A DNA stretch of 57,813 nucleotides from positions 38,690 to 96,502 of the forward strand of contig JBFLZB010000001.1 of assembly GCA_040756475.1 (NCBI GenBank), given 5' to 3'. Positions 39,723 through 47,834 of this stretch are shown piece by piece (positions within the stretch are counted from its first letter, which is position 1; every line of letters starts with the position of its first letter). The position numbers and the translations under genes are program-made. The DNA comes from Thermodesulfobacteriota bacterium (lineage in GTDB: Bacteria > Desulfobacterota > Deferrisomatia > Deferrisomatales > JACRMM01). The notes below the pieces were generated by a model. It did no database searches and was not told the origin of the DNA. It saw only the letters and a list, made by a program, of their open reading frames with translations.

Positions 39723-41305
39723 GGGAGCAGGAGCCGGGATCAGCAAGGGGCGCGACCGGGCCGGGCCCGGTGCGCCTGCCGGCGGCGACGGCCCTGCGGG
39801 TGGTGGCCCCGTTTGCCTTCGGGTATTTCCTGTCGTACCTCTTTCGGGTTGTCAACGCGGTCATCGGGCCGGAGCTCGCGGCGGAGCTGGGGCTCACCGC
39901 GGGGGATCTGGGGCTCCTGACCGCGGCCTACCTCCTGGCCTTCGCGGCCCTGCAACTGCCCCTTGGGGTGCTGCTGGACCGATTCGAGCCGCGCAAGGTG
40001 GAGGCGTGCCTGCTGCTGGTGGCTGCGGCCGGGGGCCTGGTCTTCTCGCTCGCCCGGACCCCGGCGGGGCTCGCCGCCGGCCGGGCCCTCATCGGCCTGG
40101 GGGTCTCGGCCTGCCTGATGGCGGCTTTCCGGGCCTTCGTGCAGTGGTTTCCCCGGGAGAAGCTCGCGCTGGTCAACGGCGTCCAGCTCGCCGCGGGGGG
40201 CCTGGGCGCCCTGGCGGCGACGGCCCCCGTGGAGGCGGCGCTGCGGTTCACGGACTGGCGGGGGGTGTTCCAGGCGGTGTCGGTGCTCACGGTGGCTGCG
40301 GCGGCCCTGCTCCTCCTGGTGCCCCGCCGGCCCGTGGCGGCGGCGGGGGTGGGGCTCAGAGCGCAGCTGCGGGGGCTGGTGGAGGTGTTCGGGAGCCCGC
40401 GCTTCTGGGGACTCGCGCCCCTGGCGGTGGCATCCCAGGCCACGTACCTGGCGGTGCAGGGGCTGTGGGCGGGCCCGTGGCTGCGGGACGTGGCGGGGCT
40501 GGAGCGGGGGCCGGCATCGGTGGTACTGCTCGGCACCGCGGCGGGGATGACGGCGGGTTATCTCGCGCTCGGGGCGGGGGCCGAGCGGGCCGGACGCCGG
40601 GGCATCCCCACGGGGACTTTTGCCGCCGGGGGCATGGCGGCGTTCATGGTCTTGCAGGCGTTCCTGCTGGGGGGGCTCGGGGGGGCGCCCGGATTCTTCT
40701 GGGCCGCGTACGGGTTCCTGGGCACGGCGGGGGTGGTGTCCTACGCCGCCCTCACCCAGGTCTTCCCCGCCCACCTGGCGGGCCGGGTGAATACGGCGCT
40801 CAATCTCCTGGTATTCGTGGCGGCGTTTGCCGCCCAGTGGGGCCTGGGAGCGGTGGTGGGTCTCTGGCCTGTGGGCCCCGGGGACGGGTACGCTCCGCAG
40901 GGGTACCGGGTCGGGTTCGGCGCGCTGCTGGCGTGCCAGGTCGCGGGGCTGGCGTGGTACGCCGTTGCCCGCCGGCGGGGGCCCCTTCACCCTTCACCCC
41001 ACCTCCTGGGGGGCGCTGGCGGAGAGAAGGAGTGCGAAGTCCGGGCCCCGGTCCGGTTCGGTTCCCAGGTGCAGGGCGCCGCCCTGGCGCGCCAGGGCGG
41101 CGGCGGCCAGGGTGAGGCCCAGGTCGTCGGCCCAGGGGTGGGTGCGGAAGAAGGGGTCGAAGAAGTCCCGGCGCTCGCCCGCCTCGACGCCGGAGCCGGC
41201 GCTTCCCACCCGCACCGCCCAGCCCCCCGGCGCCTCCTCCAGCGCGACGCGCAGGGCGGCGCCGGGGGCCGAAGCGGCGGCAGCCTTCTCCAGGACCGCC
41301 CGTAG
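39719..41305 (+). CDS. major facilitator superfamily transporter
   Basis: About 12 hydrophobic helices are visible from FAFGYFLSYLFRVVNAVIGP to GFGALLACQVAGLAWYAVA. The loop 2-3 signature GVLLDRFEPRKVEACL is present. The GTG at 39719 overlaps the TM2 gene; another GTG at 39770 is possible. The transporter fold ends near 40980. The remaining 105 codons run antisense through the 3' end of the FHA-kinase gene without homology, so the natural end may be earlier and the true stop lost. Substrate unknown; the closest general groups are sugar-phosphate/nitrate-type antiporters. Confidence 0.78.
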   Translation: MREQEPGSARGATGPGPVRLPAATALRVVAPFAFGYFLSYLFRVVNAVIGPELAAELGLTAGDLGLLTAAYLLAFAALQLPLGVLLDRFEPRKVEACLLLVAAAGGLVFSLARTPAGLAAGRALIGLGVSACLMAAFRAFVQWFPREKLALVNGVQLAAGGLGALAATAPVEAALRFTDWRGVFQAVSVLTVAAAALLLLVPRRPVAAAGVGLRAQLRGLVEVFGSPRFWGLAPLAVASQATYLAVQGLWAGPWLRDVAGLERGPASVVLLGTAAGMTAGYLALGAGAERAGRRGIPTGTFAAGGMAAFMVLQAFLLGGLGGAPGFFWAAYGFLGTAGVVSYAALTQVFPAHLAGRVNTALNLLVFVAAFAAQWGLGAVVGLWPVGPGDGYAPQGYRVGFGALLACQVAGLAWYAVARRRGPLHPSPHLLGGAGGEKECEVRAPVRFGSQVQGAALARQGGGGQGEAQVVGPGVGAEEGVEEVPALARLDAGAGASHPHRPAPRRLLQRDAQGGAGGRSGGSLLQDRP

Positions 41306-42574
41306 GGCGGCCCCGGTCAGGGCCGGGTCGTGGGGGACCGTCCGCTTCCCGAGGCGGGAGGAAACTGCCGACGCCACCCCTTGCGCGGCGAGAAGGGGGG
41401 CGAGCTCCCCCAGGGCCCCTGCGACGGTGTCCTCCAGGGGCGCCAGGCGAAACGCCGCCACGGGCAGGGCGATCACTTCCTCCACCTTGCGCACCGCGCA
41501 CTCCAGGCGTTCGGCCTCCTGCACGATGGCGGACGCGTCGTGCTCCACGGCCGGGTCGCCGCAGGCCTTGAGGAGCCGGCGGCTCATGCCGCCGATGACC
41601 GCCACGGGGTTTCGCACCTCGTGGGCCAGGGCCTGGGTAAGCCTTCCCAGGGCTGCGACCCGCTCCGACTCGATGAGCCGACCCTGCACTTCGCGCAGGC
41701 GCTCGGTGCTGTGCTGGAACCGAACCTGCAGGTCCGCGTAGAGGCGGGCGTTCTCCAGGGCGATGGCCACCAGGTGGCTCACGGTATGGAGCAGCGCCAG
41801 GTCCTCCAGGGTGTAGGCGGCAGCCACGCTGCGGTCCAGGTAGATGACGCCGCGCACCTGACCCCGGGAGACCAGGGGTGCGCACAGCACCGAGCGGATG
41901 TTGAGCCCGATGATGCTCTCGCTGAGCGAGAAGGGGGTCTGCCCCTGTACGTCGTCGCAGAGCAGGGCCTCGGCGGTCTCCAACACCCGGTCGGCGACAC
42001 TGCGGCTCAGCGGGGTCGCCCCCGGCGGGTGGCTCGCCCAGGTGACGAGCTTCCCGTAGGGGTCCCGCCCGGCCACGGCGCAGCGGTCGTAGGCGAAGAG
42101 GTCCCGGAGGGTGCCCAGGACCGAAGGGAGGATCTCTTCCAGGCGCAGGTTTCCCACCAGGGTCTCGATGACCGCGTAGAGCACCTGGAGGCGGCGGGTA
42201 TCCGGGGGCGGGGCGGCGGCGAGGCGTCCCCGCTCCAGGATCTGGGAAGGGAGCTCCCCGGCCTGGGGGACGCCCACGGACGGACTCTCCCCTTCCCATT
42301 CCAGGGTGAGCTCCAGGGGGCCGAAGCCGAGCCGGTCGCCCGCCCGCGCGTCTGCTTCGGAGATCCGGTGCCCGTTGAGGAAGACCCCGTTTCGGCTCCC
42401 CAGGTCCCACACCCGAACTCCCTCCGCGCAGACCCGCAGGCGGGCGTGGCGCCGCGAGATGCGGGGGTTGTCCAGGTGGACGCCGCACTCCGGCGCACGA
42501 CCCAAGAGGTGCTCCCCCTCGGGCAGGAGTTGGGGGTCTCGTTCGATCGCCCCGGCTGCGCGAAGCCGCCACAC
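40994..42574 (-). CDS. FHA-GAF-degenerate histidine kinase
   Basis: A 526-residue protein starting at GTG 42574 after GGGAGGAGC. Residues about 1-90 form an FHA domain with LLGRAPECGV, the phosphothreonine-binding S40-R41-R-H43, and N62-G63. A GAF domain spans about 145-300 (GQVRGVIYLDRSVAAAYTLE). The H-box is intact, with H318 in ALAHEVRNPVAVIGG. The ATP-binding part is eroded: the N-box reads RAVLEKAAAA without Asn, the G1 region VGSAGSGVE lacks the Asp, while FDPFF and DDLGLTLAA remain. It likely binds a phosphoprotein rather than signals by classic phosphotransfer. It follows the PP2C gene by 77 bp and is divergent from the Tss operon. Confidence 0.83.
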   Translation of the reverse strand: MWRLRAAGAIERDPQLLPEGEHLLGRAPECGVHLDNPRISRRHARLRVCAEGVRVWDLGSRNGVFLNGHRISEADARAGDRLGFGPLELTLEWEGESPSVGVPQAGELPSQILERGRLAAAPPPDTRRLQVLYAVIETLVGNLRLEEILPSVLGTLRDLFAYDRCAVAGRDPYGKLVTWASHPPGATPLSRSVADRVLETAEALLCDDVQGQTPFSLSESIIGLNIRSVLCAPLVSRGQVRGVIYLDRSVAAAYTLEDLALLHTVSHLVAIALENARLYADLQVRFQHSTERLREVQGRLIESERVAALGRLTQALAHEVRNPVAVIGGMSRRLLKACGDPAVEHDASAIVQEAERLECAVRKVEEVIALPVAAFRLAPLEDTVAGALGELAPLLAAQGVASAVSSRLGKRTVPHDPALTGAALRAVLEKAAAASAPGAALRVALEEAPGGWAVRVGSAGSGVEAGERRDFFDPFFRTHPWADDLGLTLAAAALARQGGALHLGTEPDRGPDFALLLSASAPQEVG

Positions 42575-42651
42575 GGCGTGGGCTCCTCCCTCTCGGATGA
42601 TCCCGCGATCCGGCGCCTCGCGGGTTGGCCCCCGGCGTTTCCCCGGCCGCG

Positions 42652-43614
42652 TTACGGCCCGAACTGGAATGCCGCCCAGAGGACCGCTCCCACGGCGCCG
42701 GCGAGCGCCGCGAGGCCCGCCAGCCACCACCAGGTGCCCCGTCGGGCAGGGGTCGCCGGGGGAATGATGGGCCCGCGCAGGATGCTCTCCAGGGAGGTCT
42801 CTCCTTCGGCCGGCTCGGTCCGGGCCGGAGAGTCCGCCGGTCTGCCCGACTCGGCGGCGAACGGGGCCGGGGCCGCGGGTTCCCCGGTCACCTGGAGGAC
42901 TGCGGCGGTGGCGTTGTCCCTGGTGCCGGCGGCCAGCGCTGCCTCCACCAACCCCACGGCGGCGGCCTCGGGGTCGGGCCCTGCCGCGGCCTTCAGGATC
43001 TGGCCGGGGGAGAGCACCCCGTGCACGCCGTCGGAGGTGAGGACGAAGACGTCGCCCGGGCGCGCTTGTCCCCGCACCACCTCGGGCTCCACCTCCGGCA
43101 TCGTGCCCACCGCCTGGGTCAGCACGTTGCGGTCCGGTTGCAGGGGGGCTTCCTCGGGGGTGATGAGCCCCGCCTCGACCCGAGCCTGGACGAGGGAGTG
43201 GTCCCGGCTCAGTTGGGCCAGGGTCCGGCCGCGCAGCAGGTAGGCCCGGGAATCGCCCACGTTGACCGACCAGAAACGGCCGCCGCGGACCAGCACCAGG
43301 ACCATCGTGGTGCCCATCCCCAGCAGGTCCGAGGTGGTCTGGGCCCGGGCGTAGATGCGGCGGTTGGCCTCCTCGAAGAGCCGAACCAGGAGGGCCTCCT
43401 CGGCTTCGGGGGAGCCGGCTTCTCCGAGGCCGCGGGCCAGGAGCTCACCGGCCGTCTCCACGGCTTCCCGGCTCGCCACTTCGCCCCCCGCCGCGCCCCC
43501 CATCCCGTCGGCCACCAGGGCGTACCCCAGCCGGGCGTCGACACGGGCCGCGTCCTGGTTGTTCCGGCGCGGACCGGTCGCGGTATGGAACGCGGCGTCG
43601 CAGGGCTGGGGCAT
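42652..43614 (-). CDS. PP2C-type Ser/Thr protein phosphatase with C-terminal membrane anchor
   Basis: A 320-residue Mn/Mg-dependent phosphatase of the Stp1/PppA type. All acidic metal-site motifs are present: RRNNQDAARVD, YALVADGMGGAAGGE, VNVGDSRAYLLRG, LTSDGVHGVLS and GTRDNATAAVL. A 70-residue linker leads to one C-terminal helix (WWWLAGLAALAGAVGAVLWAA), so it is tail-anchored with the catalytic domain in the cytosol. In T6SS loci such phosphatases (PppA) reverse kinase-driven activation of Fha. It is the first gene of the leftward unit that includes the FHA kinase-like protein. Confidence 0.92.
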   Translation of the reverse strand: MPQPCDAAFHTATGPRRNNQDAARVDARLGYALVADGMGGAAGGEVASREAVETAGELLARGLGEAGSPEAEEALLVRLFEEANRRIYARAQTTSDLLGMGTTMVLVLVRGGRFWSVNVGDSRAYLLRGRTLAQLSRDHSLVQARVEAGLITPEEAPLQPDRNVLTQAVGTMPEVEPEVVRGQARPGDVFVLTSDGVHGVLSPGQILKAAAGPDPEAAAVGLVEAALAAGTRDNATAAVLQVTGEPAAPAPFAAESGRPADSPARTEPAEGETSLESILRGPIIPPATPARRGTWWWLAGLAALAGAVGAVLWAAFQFGP

Positions 43615-43954
43615 CGCGTGCGCCTATAGAGAAGACCCCTCTCCTTGACTCCCCTATCCCTCGATGGGAGAGGGGCCTGGAATGAGGGTGAACGGGCCGT
43701 CTTTCATCCCCCGGGGTGACCGAAGGTCATGGGCAAACTCACAGCGAACACGGGGGTCTCGAAGCGGTGCCCCCAGGAAGTCGGGGTTCTTGACAGGCGG
43801 CTTCCGGCGTATATTGTCCCCGTCCTGGGATCACCGCCGCCCCGAAATGTTGGCGGAGCCTACCCCCCGGGGCCGGGGCCGTCAAAGGACCGGACCCCCT
43901 GGGGGGACCGGATGCCACCAAACGCGCCTTCCACCAAGGAGAGGGGTCCACAGC
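43615..43954. other. divergent regulatory region of the phosphatase and Tss operons
   Basis: 340 bp shared by two operons that appear functionally linked. It contains the promoter at 43790-43817 and the AAGGAGAGG site at 43936-43944 for the kinase-like gene. No leftward promoter was recognised. Confidence 0.6.
43790..43817 (+). promoter_or_regulatory. sigma-70 promoter for the kinase-like/Tss operon
   Basis: A perfect TTGACA (43790-43795) and TATTGT (43812-43817) are 16 bp apart. The leader to the ATG at 43955 would be about 130 nt. Confidence 0.6.
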
Positions 43955-46450
43955 ATGGAGCGAAAGGGTGCGGCGTTCGCCCCCGAGGAGTTCGGGGCGG
44001 CCGTCTTCGGGCTTCCCCCGCCGGTGCGACTGTCCGTGGGCCTGCGGGAGTCCCCCCAGGGTGCGGCGTTCGAGGCGCTGCCGGACCCCTTTGCCCGGAT
44101 CGGCGGCCGGGAGGGACTCGGGACGATCGTGCTCGGGCGGGTGACGGTGGAGGGCCTGGGGAACGCCGGCAACCGCCCCGTCGCCCTCTTTCTGGAGCGG
44201 GACGCCTGCGCCGCCGCCGAACCCTTGCCAAACCCCGCCCGCGACCAGGCCTTCGAGCGCCACTACCGGGAGCTCCTGCGCCTGGGCCAGGAGGCCGGCG
44301 CCCCGGTGCTGCGCCCGCTTGCCTTGGGAGCGTCCACGGGGGAGCCGCCCGCGTTGCCGTCCTCGCCTCCCCTGACCTTCTGCAAGCGCCGCCGCCTCTT
44401 CTTCACACCCCCCTGCCCCCGGTGCGGGCGGCCCCTGGCAGACTGCCGGGACGACGCCCTCCTGGCGGAGACGGGGCTCGCCACCTACTCCGGCTCGGCG
44501 CGGCGTTATGTGTACTGTCCGACGTGCGCGGCGGGGGCGGCGGCAGGGCCGGCGCTTTTCGGGTGCGGTGAGGGGACCAACGGGGGACCGGCCGGGAACC
44601 GCTGGGATCTGGTGGGCGCCTGGGGGCGCCTCGTGGGCGAGGCAGCCGGCTCCGACCCCTCCTTCCCGTGCCCCGGGTGTGCCCACGCGGGCGGCTGTTA
44701 CCCGGCCGGATCCGGCGAAGGGGAGGCGTTTCGCCTGCTCGTGCCCTTCTCCTTCCACGGGTTCCGGGTCTTTGCCCTGGAGTACCTTCCCCTCACCTAC
44801 GGGGAGTTCTGCGACCTCCTCGGGGGCCAGTCGTGGGAGGCACTGCGCTCCGGGCTCGCCGAGCGGCGGGCGTTCGACCGGCTGGCGGCCCTGCCCGAAG
44901 CTCCCGTCGGGGACGCCGGAAACGGTACCGCCGGCCGGCGCCTGTTCCTTTCGGGCGAGGCGACCGGGCGGCGGGCACTGGAGGCGCTGGCGCTGAAGCT
45001 CTCCGCGTTTCGAGAGCTGTGCCGGGGCGTCCACGCGGTTCACCGGGTCCTCGGCCGCCCCCACCTGGACCTGGGGCCCGACGGCGCTTGGGTGGGCCTG
45101 GGGGCCTGCGGCCCGTACGCGCCGGCCTACTGGAGCTTCGAGCTGCGCCTGGGGGGGGTGGACGCGGCGCGGTGCGCGGGCGGCGCCGATGGGGAGGACG
45201 CTCCCGCCGGGGCCGAGCCCGACCGATTTTCCTGCCGCCCGCCCCCCGACCCGGATCCGGAGTACGCCCACCCCGGCATCGCCCGCCGGGGGCCCGGGGG
45301 GCCCTTTCCCGGCAGGCTGACCGTGCTCTCGGTGGAGCCGTCGGGGGGCTCCGACGCGCGGGTGGTCCGGGCGCTCCTGGCCGGGGCAACCCGGGGGCTG
45401 GAGGATTGGGGACCGGGGGACCGTCTTCGGGTGGGCTTCGGGCGGGCCCAGGGCTTCGGGGGCGACTTCTCCCTTTCGTTCTTCCAGGAGGCTCGGGTGC
45501 GCGACGGGGTGCGGCTCGCTTGCGAGCCTTTCGCCCCCTCCACGGAAGACCTGGCCCAGTGGGAGCTGCTCCGGTCGGTTCCCCAGGTGGAAGCAGCCTG
45601 CTCGGTGGAGCGCGGCTTCGGCCCCGAGTGCGACCTCTACAGCCTCGGGATGCTCCTGTTGCGGGGGCTCTCGGCGACCCCGGCCGCGGGCCCTGGCGGC
45701 GAGGGGGTGTTGGAGCGGTGCCGCGAGGCGGCGGCGCGGTTTGCCCAGGCTGTGGGCGGCCCCTCCAGCCCCGGGGGCGAGGCGGCGGATACCAGGGCCG
45801 AGGTGTTTCGCGAAGTGCTCGAGGATCTACGGTTCGACCCGGAGGACGGCGTGCCCCGGGAGCTGTGGGAGGACGTCCTGTCCCTGGGCTCTCGTTTGGT
45901 CGCGCCGCCTCGCGGTGCGTCGCTGGCCTCGCTCCTGGAGGAGCTCGAGGGCCTGCGAGCCAGGGTGGAAGAGGCCCTCTTCCAGGGGCCCGCCCCGGGA
46001 GAAGGGGAGCTTCGGGAAATCCTGGGCGAGCTCATTGCCGACCCTTCGTGGCTCGACGCCGCGCTGGGCGGCGGGGGACCTCCACCACCGCCGCTGCCCG
46101 AACCGGCTGCGGCACCCGAGGTTGCGTCCGCGCCCGTGCCGGAGGTCCCGCCCGCGGCCCCCGAGCCCCCGGCGGCGGAGCCGCCGGACCTGGATGCCAC
46201 GGTGATCCTGCGCAAACCGGGCGCTCCGGCCCAGGCGCCCCCTGCGCCCCGAGCGGCCGCCGCACCCCGGAAACCAGAGATCCCGGGTGCTGGAGCAGGG
46301 GAGGACCTGGAGTCGACGGTGATCCTGGGGGGGAGGGGCGTGCGGCCGCCCCAGGAGGCCCCGGACGAAGAGGCGCCGGGCGAGGAAGCCGGCGAAGACC
46401 TGGAGAAGACGATCATCCTGCGGCCCGCGGCGCGGCCGAAGGAGAAGTAG
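43955..46450 (+). CDS. kinase-like zinc-ribbon scaffold with three FHA-type phosphothreonine motifs
   Basis: An 831-residue protein, first of the Tss operon. The order resembles a protein kinase: N-lobe-like RPVALFLERD (75-83) without the ATP-anchoring Lys, a Cys-rich insertion (C154, C157, C164, C188, C191; C239, C242, C248) suggesting zinc ribbons, a hinge-like FALEYLPL, a catalytic-loop-like PHLDLGPDG (369-377) in place of HRDLKPEN, and CDLYSLGMLLLRG (559-571) resembling subdomain IX. D372 is kept, but the following Lys and Asn are not. The Pro-rich tail carries DLDATVIL, DLESTVIL and DLEKTIIL (Thr 749, 788, 819). Each has Leu at +3, a known FHA preference. A pseudokinase or divergent kinase scaffold is likely; no named family is recognised. 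Confidence 0.72.
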   Translation: MERKGAAFAPEEFGAAVFGLPPPVRLSVGLRESPQGAAFEALPDPFARIGGREGLGTIVLGRVTVEGLGNAGNRPVALFLERDACAAAEPLPNPARDQAFERHYRELLRLGQEAGAPVLRPLALGASTGEPPALPSSPPLTFCKRRRLFFTPPCPRCGRPLADCRDDALLAETGLATYSGSARRYVYCPTCAAGAAAGPALFGCGEGTNGGPAGNRWDLVGAWGRLVGEAAGSDPSFPCPGCAHAGGCYPAGSGEGEAFRLLVPFSFHGFRVFALEYLPLTYGEFCDLLGGQSWEALRSGLAERRAFDRLAALPEAPVGDAGNGTAGRRLFLSGEATGRRALEALALKLSAFRELCRGVHAVHRVLGRPHLDLGPDGAWVGLGACGPYAPAYWSFELRLGGVDAARCAGGADGEDAPAGAEPDRFSCRPPPDPDPEYAHPGIARRGPGGPFPGRLTVLSVEPSGGSDARVVRALLAGATRGLEDWGPGDRLRVGFGRAQGFGGDFSLSFFQEARVRDGVRLACEPFAPSTEDLAQWELLRSVPQVEAACSVERGFGPECDLYSLGMLLLRGLSATPAAGPGGEGVLERCREAAARFAQAVGGPSSPGGEAADTRAEVFREVLEDLRFDPEDGVPRELWEDVLSLGSRLVAPPRGASLASLLEELEGLRARVEEALFQGPAPGEGELREILGELIADPSWLDAALGGGGPPPPPLPEPAAAPEVASAPVPEVPPAAPEPPAAEPPDLDATVILRKPGAPAQAPPAPRAAAAPRKPEIPGAGAGEDLESTVILGGRGVRPPQEAPDEEAPGEEAGEDLEKTIILRPAARPKEK

Positions 46451-46456
46451 GGCCCC

Positions 46457-47179
46457 ATGGACGCCCCGGCGCAGGCCCCTTTCGTCCAACCCGATTCCGC
46501 CCGGGACCTGGCCGGCTTTTTGCGCGCGGCGCACCGGCGCAGTGCCGGCCTGCCTGCGGGGGAGCGGCGCCGGGCGGTGGAGCTCTGCCTCGCGTACCGC
46601 TTGCGGGGACTCGGTCGGGACGGCGCCAGGGCGCTCCTGGAAGGGGCCGCCCAGGTCCTCGGAGCCGGGGAACGGCCCCGGGCCCCGCGCCCCGGGCACC
46701 GGGGGGCCGGCGGGCCTCCCCTCGCACCCCCGGGCGTGCTGCGGGAGCTCCTGGGGCGGGTGCTGGGGGAGGCCGGGTCTCCGGACCGGGAGGGCCCCGA
46801 AGCCTTCGCCCGGGTCGCCGAGGAGCTGGCGCGGGTGGAGGAGCAACTTGCCCGGGCCAAGCCCCGGGCTCCGGCCGGGGCCCCGCTGGGTGAGCGGGTG
46901 GGGGAGCTCCAGGACCGCCTGGCGGGGGTCGATCGGGCGCTGGAACAGACCGCCCAGGAGTTCCTGGACCGCCTCCTGGACGCCTTCGACCCCGACGCGG
47001 CCAAGGCCTACGTGGGCCAAAAGGGCCTCAAGCCCTCGGCGTTCTACAAGGCCTCGGTGTACGATGCCCTGTGCGAGAAGTTCGCCCAGCTCCGGGAGTA
47101 CCACCGCCGGGGCCGGCTGGTGCGGGATTTTCGCGCTACCTTCAAGAACCACTTGAAACGACACGATCCCACGCCGTGA
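46457..47179 (+). CDS. uncharacterised Tss-operon protein, distantly TagH-C-like
   Basis: A 240-residue soluble protein 6 bp after the kinase-like gene. It begins with a helical Arg-rich region, has a Gly/Pro/Arg linker (residues about 74-92), a predicted coiled coil (VAEELARVEEQLARAK) and a conserved-looking C-terminus, LDRLLDAFDPDAAKAYVG to LVRDFRATFKNHLKRH. The C-terminal pattern (an F-D-P motif then long helices) resembles the helical domain after FHA in TagH/Fha proteins of T6SS, but without FHA here. That assignment is tentative. The position between kinase-like gene and tssJ suggests an adaptor to the membrane complex. Confidence 0.6.
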   Translation: MDAPAQAPFVQPDSARDLAGFLRAAHRRSAGLPAGERRRAVELCLAYRLRGLGRDGARALLEGAAQVLGAGERPRAPRPGHRGAGGPPLAPPGVLRELLGRVLGEAGSPDREGPEAFARVAEELARVEEQLARAKPRAPAGAPLGERVGELQDRLAGVDRALEQTAQEFLDRLLDAFDPDAAKAYVGQKGLKPSAFYKASVYDALCEKFAQLREYHRRGRLVRDFRATFKNHLKRHDPTP

Positions 47180-47188
47180 GGTGACGAG

Positions 47189-47773
47189 ATGACGACGCGC
47201 GAGACGAGGGAAGGCCGAAAGGTCGGGGGGGGGCGGCAATGGGTCGCCCTGGCCCTCCTGGTCCTGGGGATGGCGGTGACGGGCTGCGGGGGCGGCGCCG
47301 CCGTGCGGGTCGACTGCGACTACGGGTACGCCAAGGACGCCCTCTCGTTTCGGCTCGCGGCGTCCCCGGACCTGAACCTCTACAACAACCAGCCCCACAC
47401 GGTGGTGCTGGTCTTCTATGCCCTCTCCGATCCCAACTCCTTCAACCAGCTCCTGGAGTCCTCCGACGGCATCGGCAGGCTCCTGGAGGGCAAGCGCTTC
47501 GACGCGAGCGCGCTCTCCCCTCGGCAGATCGTGGTCCAGCCGGGGGAGACCAAGGAACTCGTCATGGACCGGGTCCAGGGCACCCGCTACGTGGGGGTGG
47601 TGGGCGGGTTCTACAACCAGCAGGCCCAGAGCTTCAGCCGACTCTACACGGTGCCCACGAAAAAGCTCACGACGCTCTTCGGGAAGGAGAAGGCGTGCGT
47701 GACCGAGCCCCTCGCGGTGGACCTGGAGCTGGGGAGCGACGGGTTCGTGGGCCCGGGGGAGGCCAGGCCGTGA
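47189..47773 (+). CDS. tssJ: type VI secretion outer-membrane lipoprotein TssJ
   Basis: A 194-residue lipoprotein. The signal peptide ends in the lipobox GMAVTGC. The mature beta-sandwich region reads LNLYNNQPHTVVLVFYALSD and NSFNQLLESSDGIGRLLEGK, then VVQPGETKELVMDRVQG, matching the order of conserved blocks in TssJ (hydrophobic strand after Asn-rich turn, F/L-rich helix, PGE turn). TssJ anchors the TssL-TssM complex to the outer membrane. It lies 9 bp after the 240-residue gene and 61 bp before tssK. Confidence 0.82.
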   Translation: MTTRETREGRKVGGGRQWVALALLVLGMAVTGCGGGAAVRVDCDYGYAKDALSFRLAASPDLNLYNNQPHTVVLVFYALSDPNSFNQLLESSDGIGRLLEGKRFDASALSPRQIVVQPGETKELVMDRVQGTRYVGVVGGFYNQQAQSFSRLYTVPTKKLTTLFGKEKACVTEPLAVDLELGSDGFVGPGEARP

Positions 47774-47834
47774 GCCCCTTCGGTCCCCGCGCCTCGCACG
47801 GGAGTGCCGACGCCGCCCCCGGGAGGAGCCCCCG

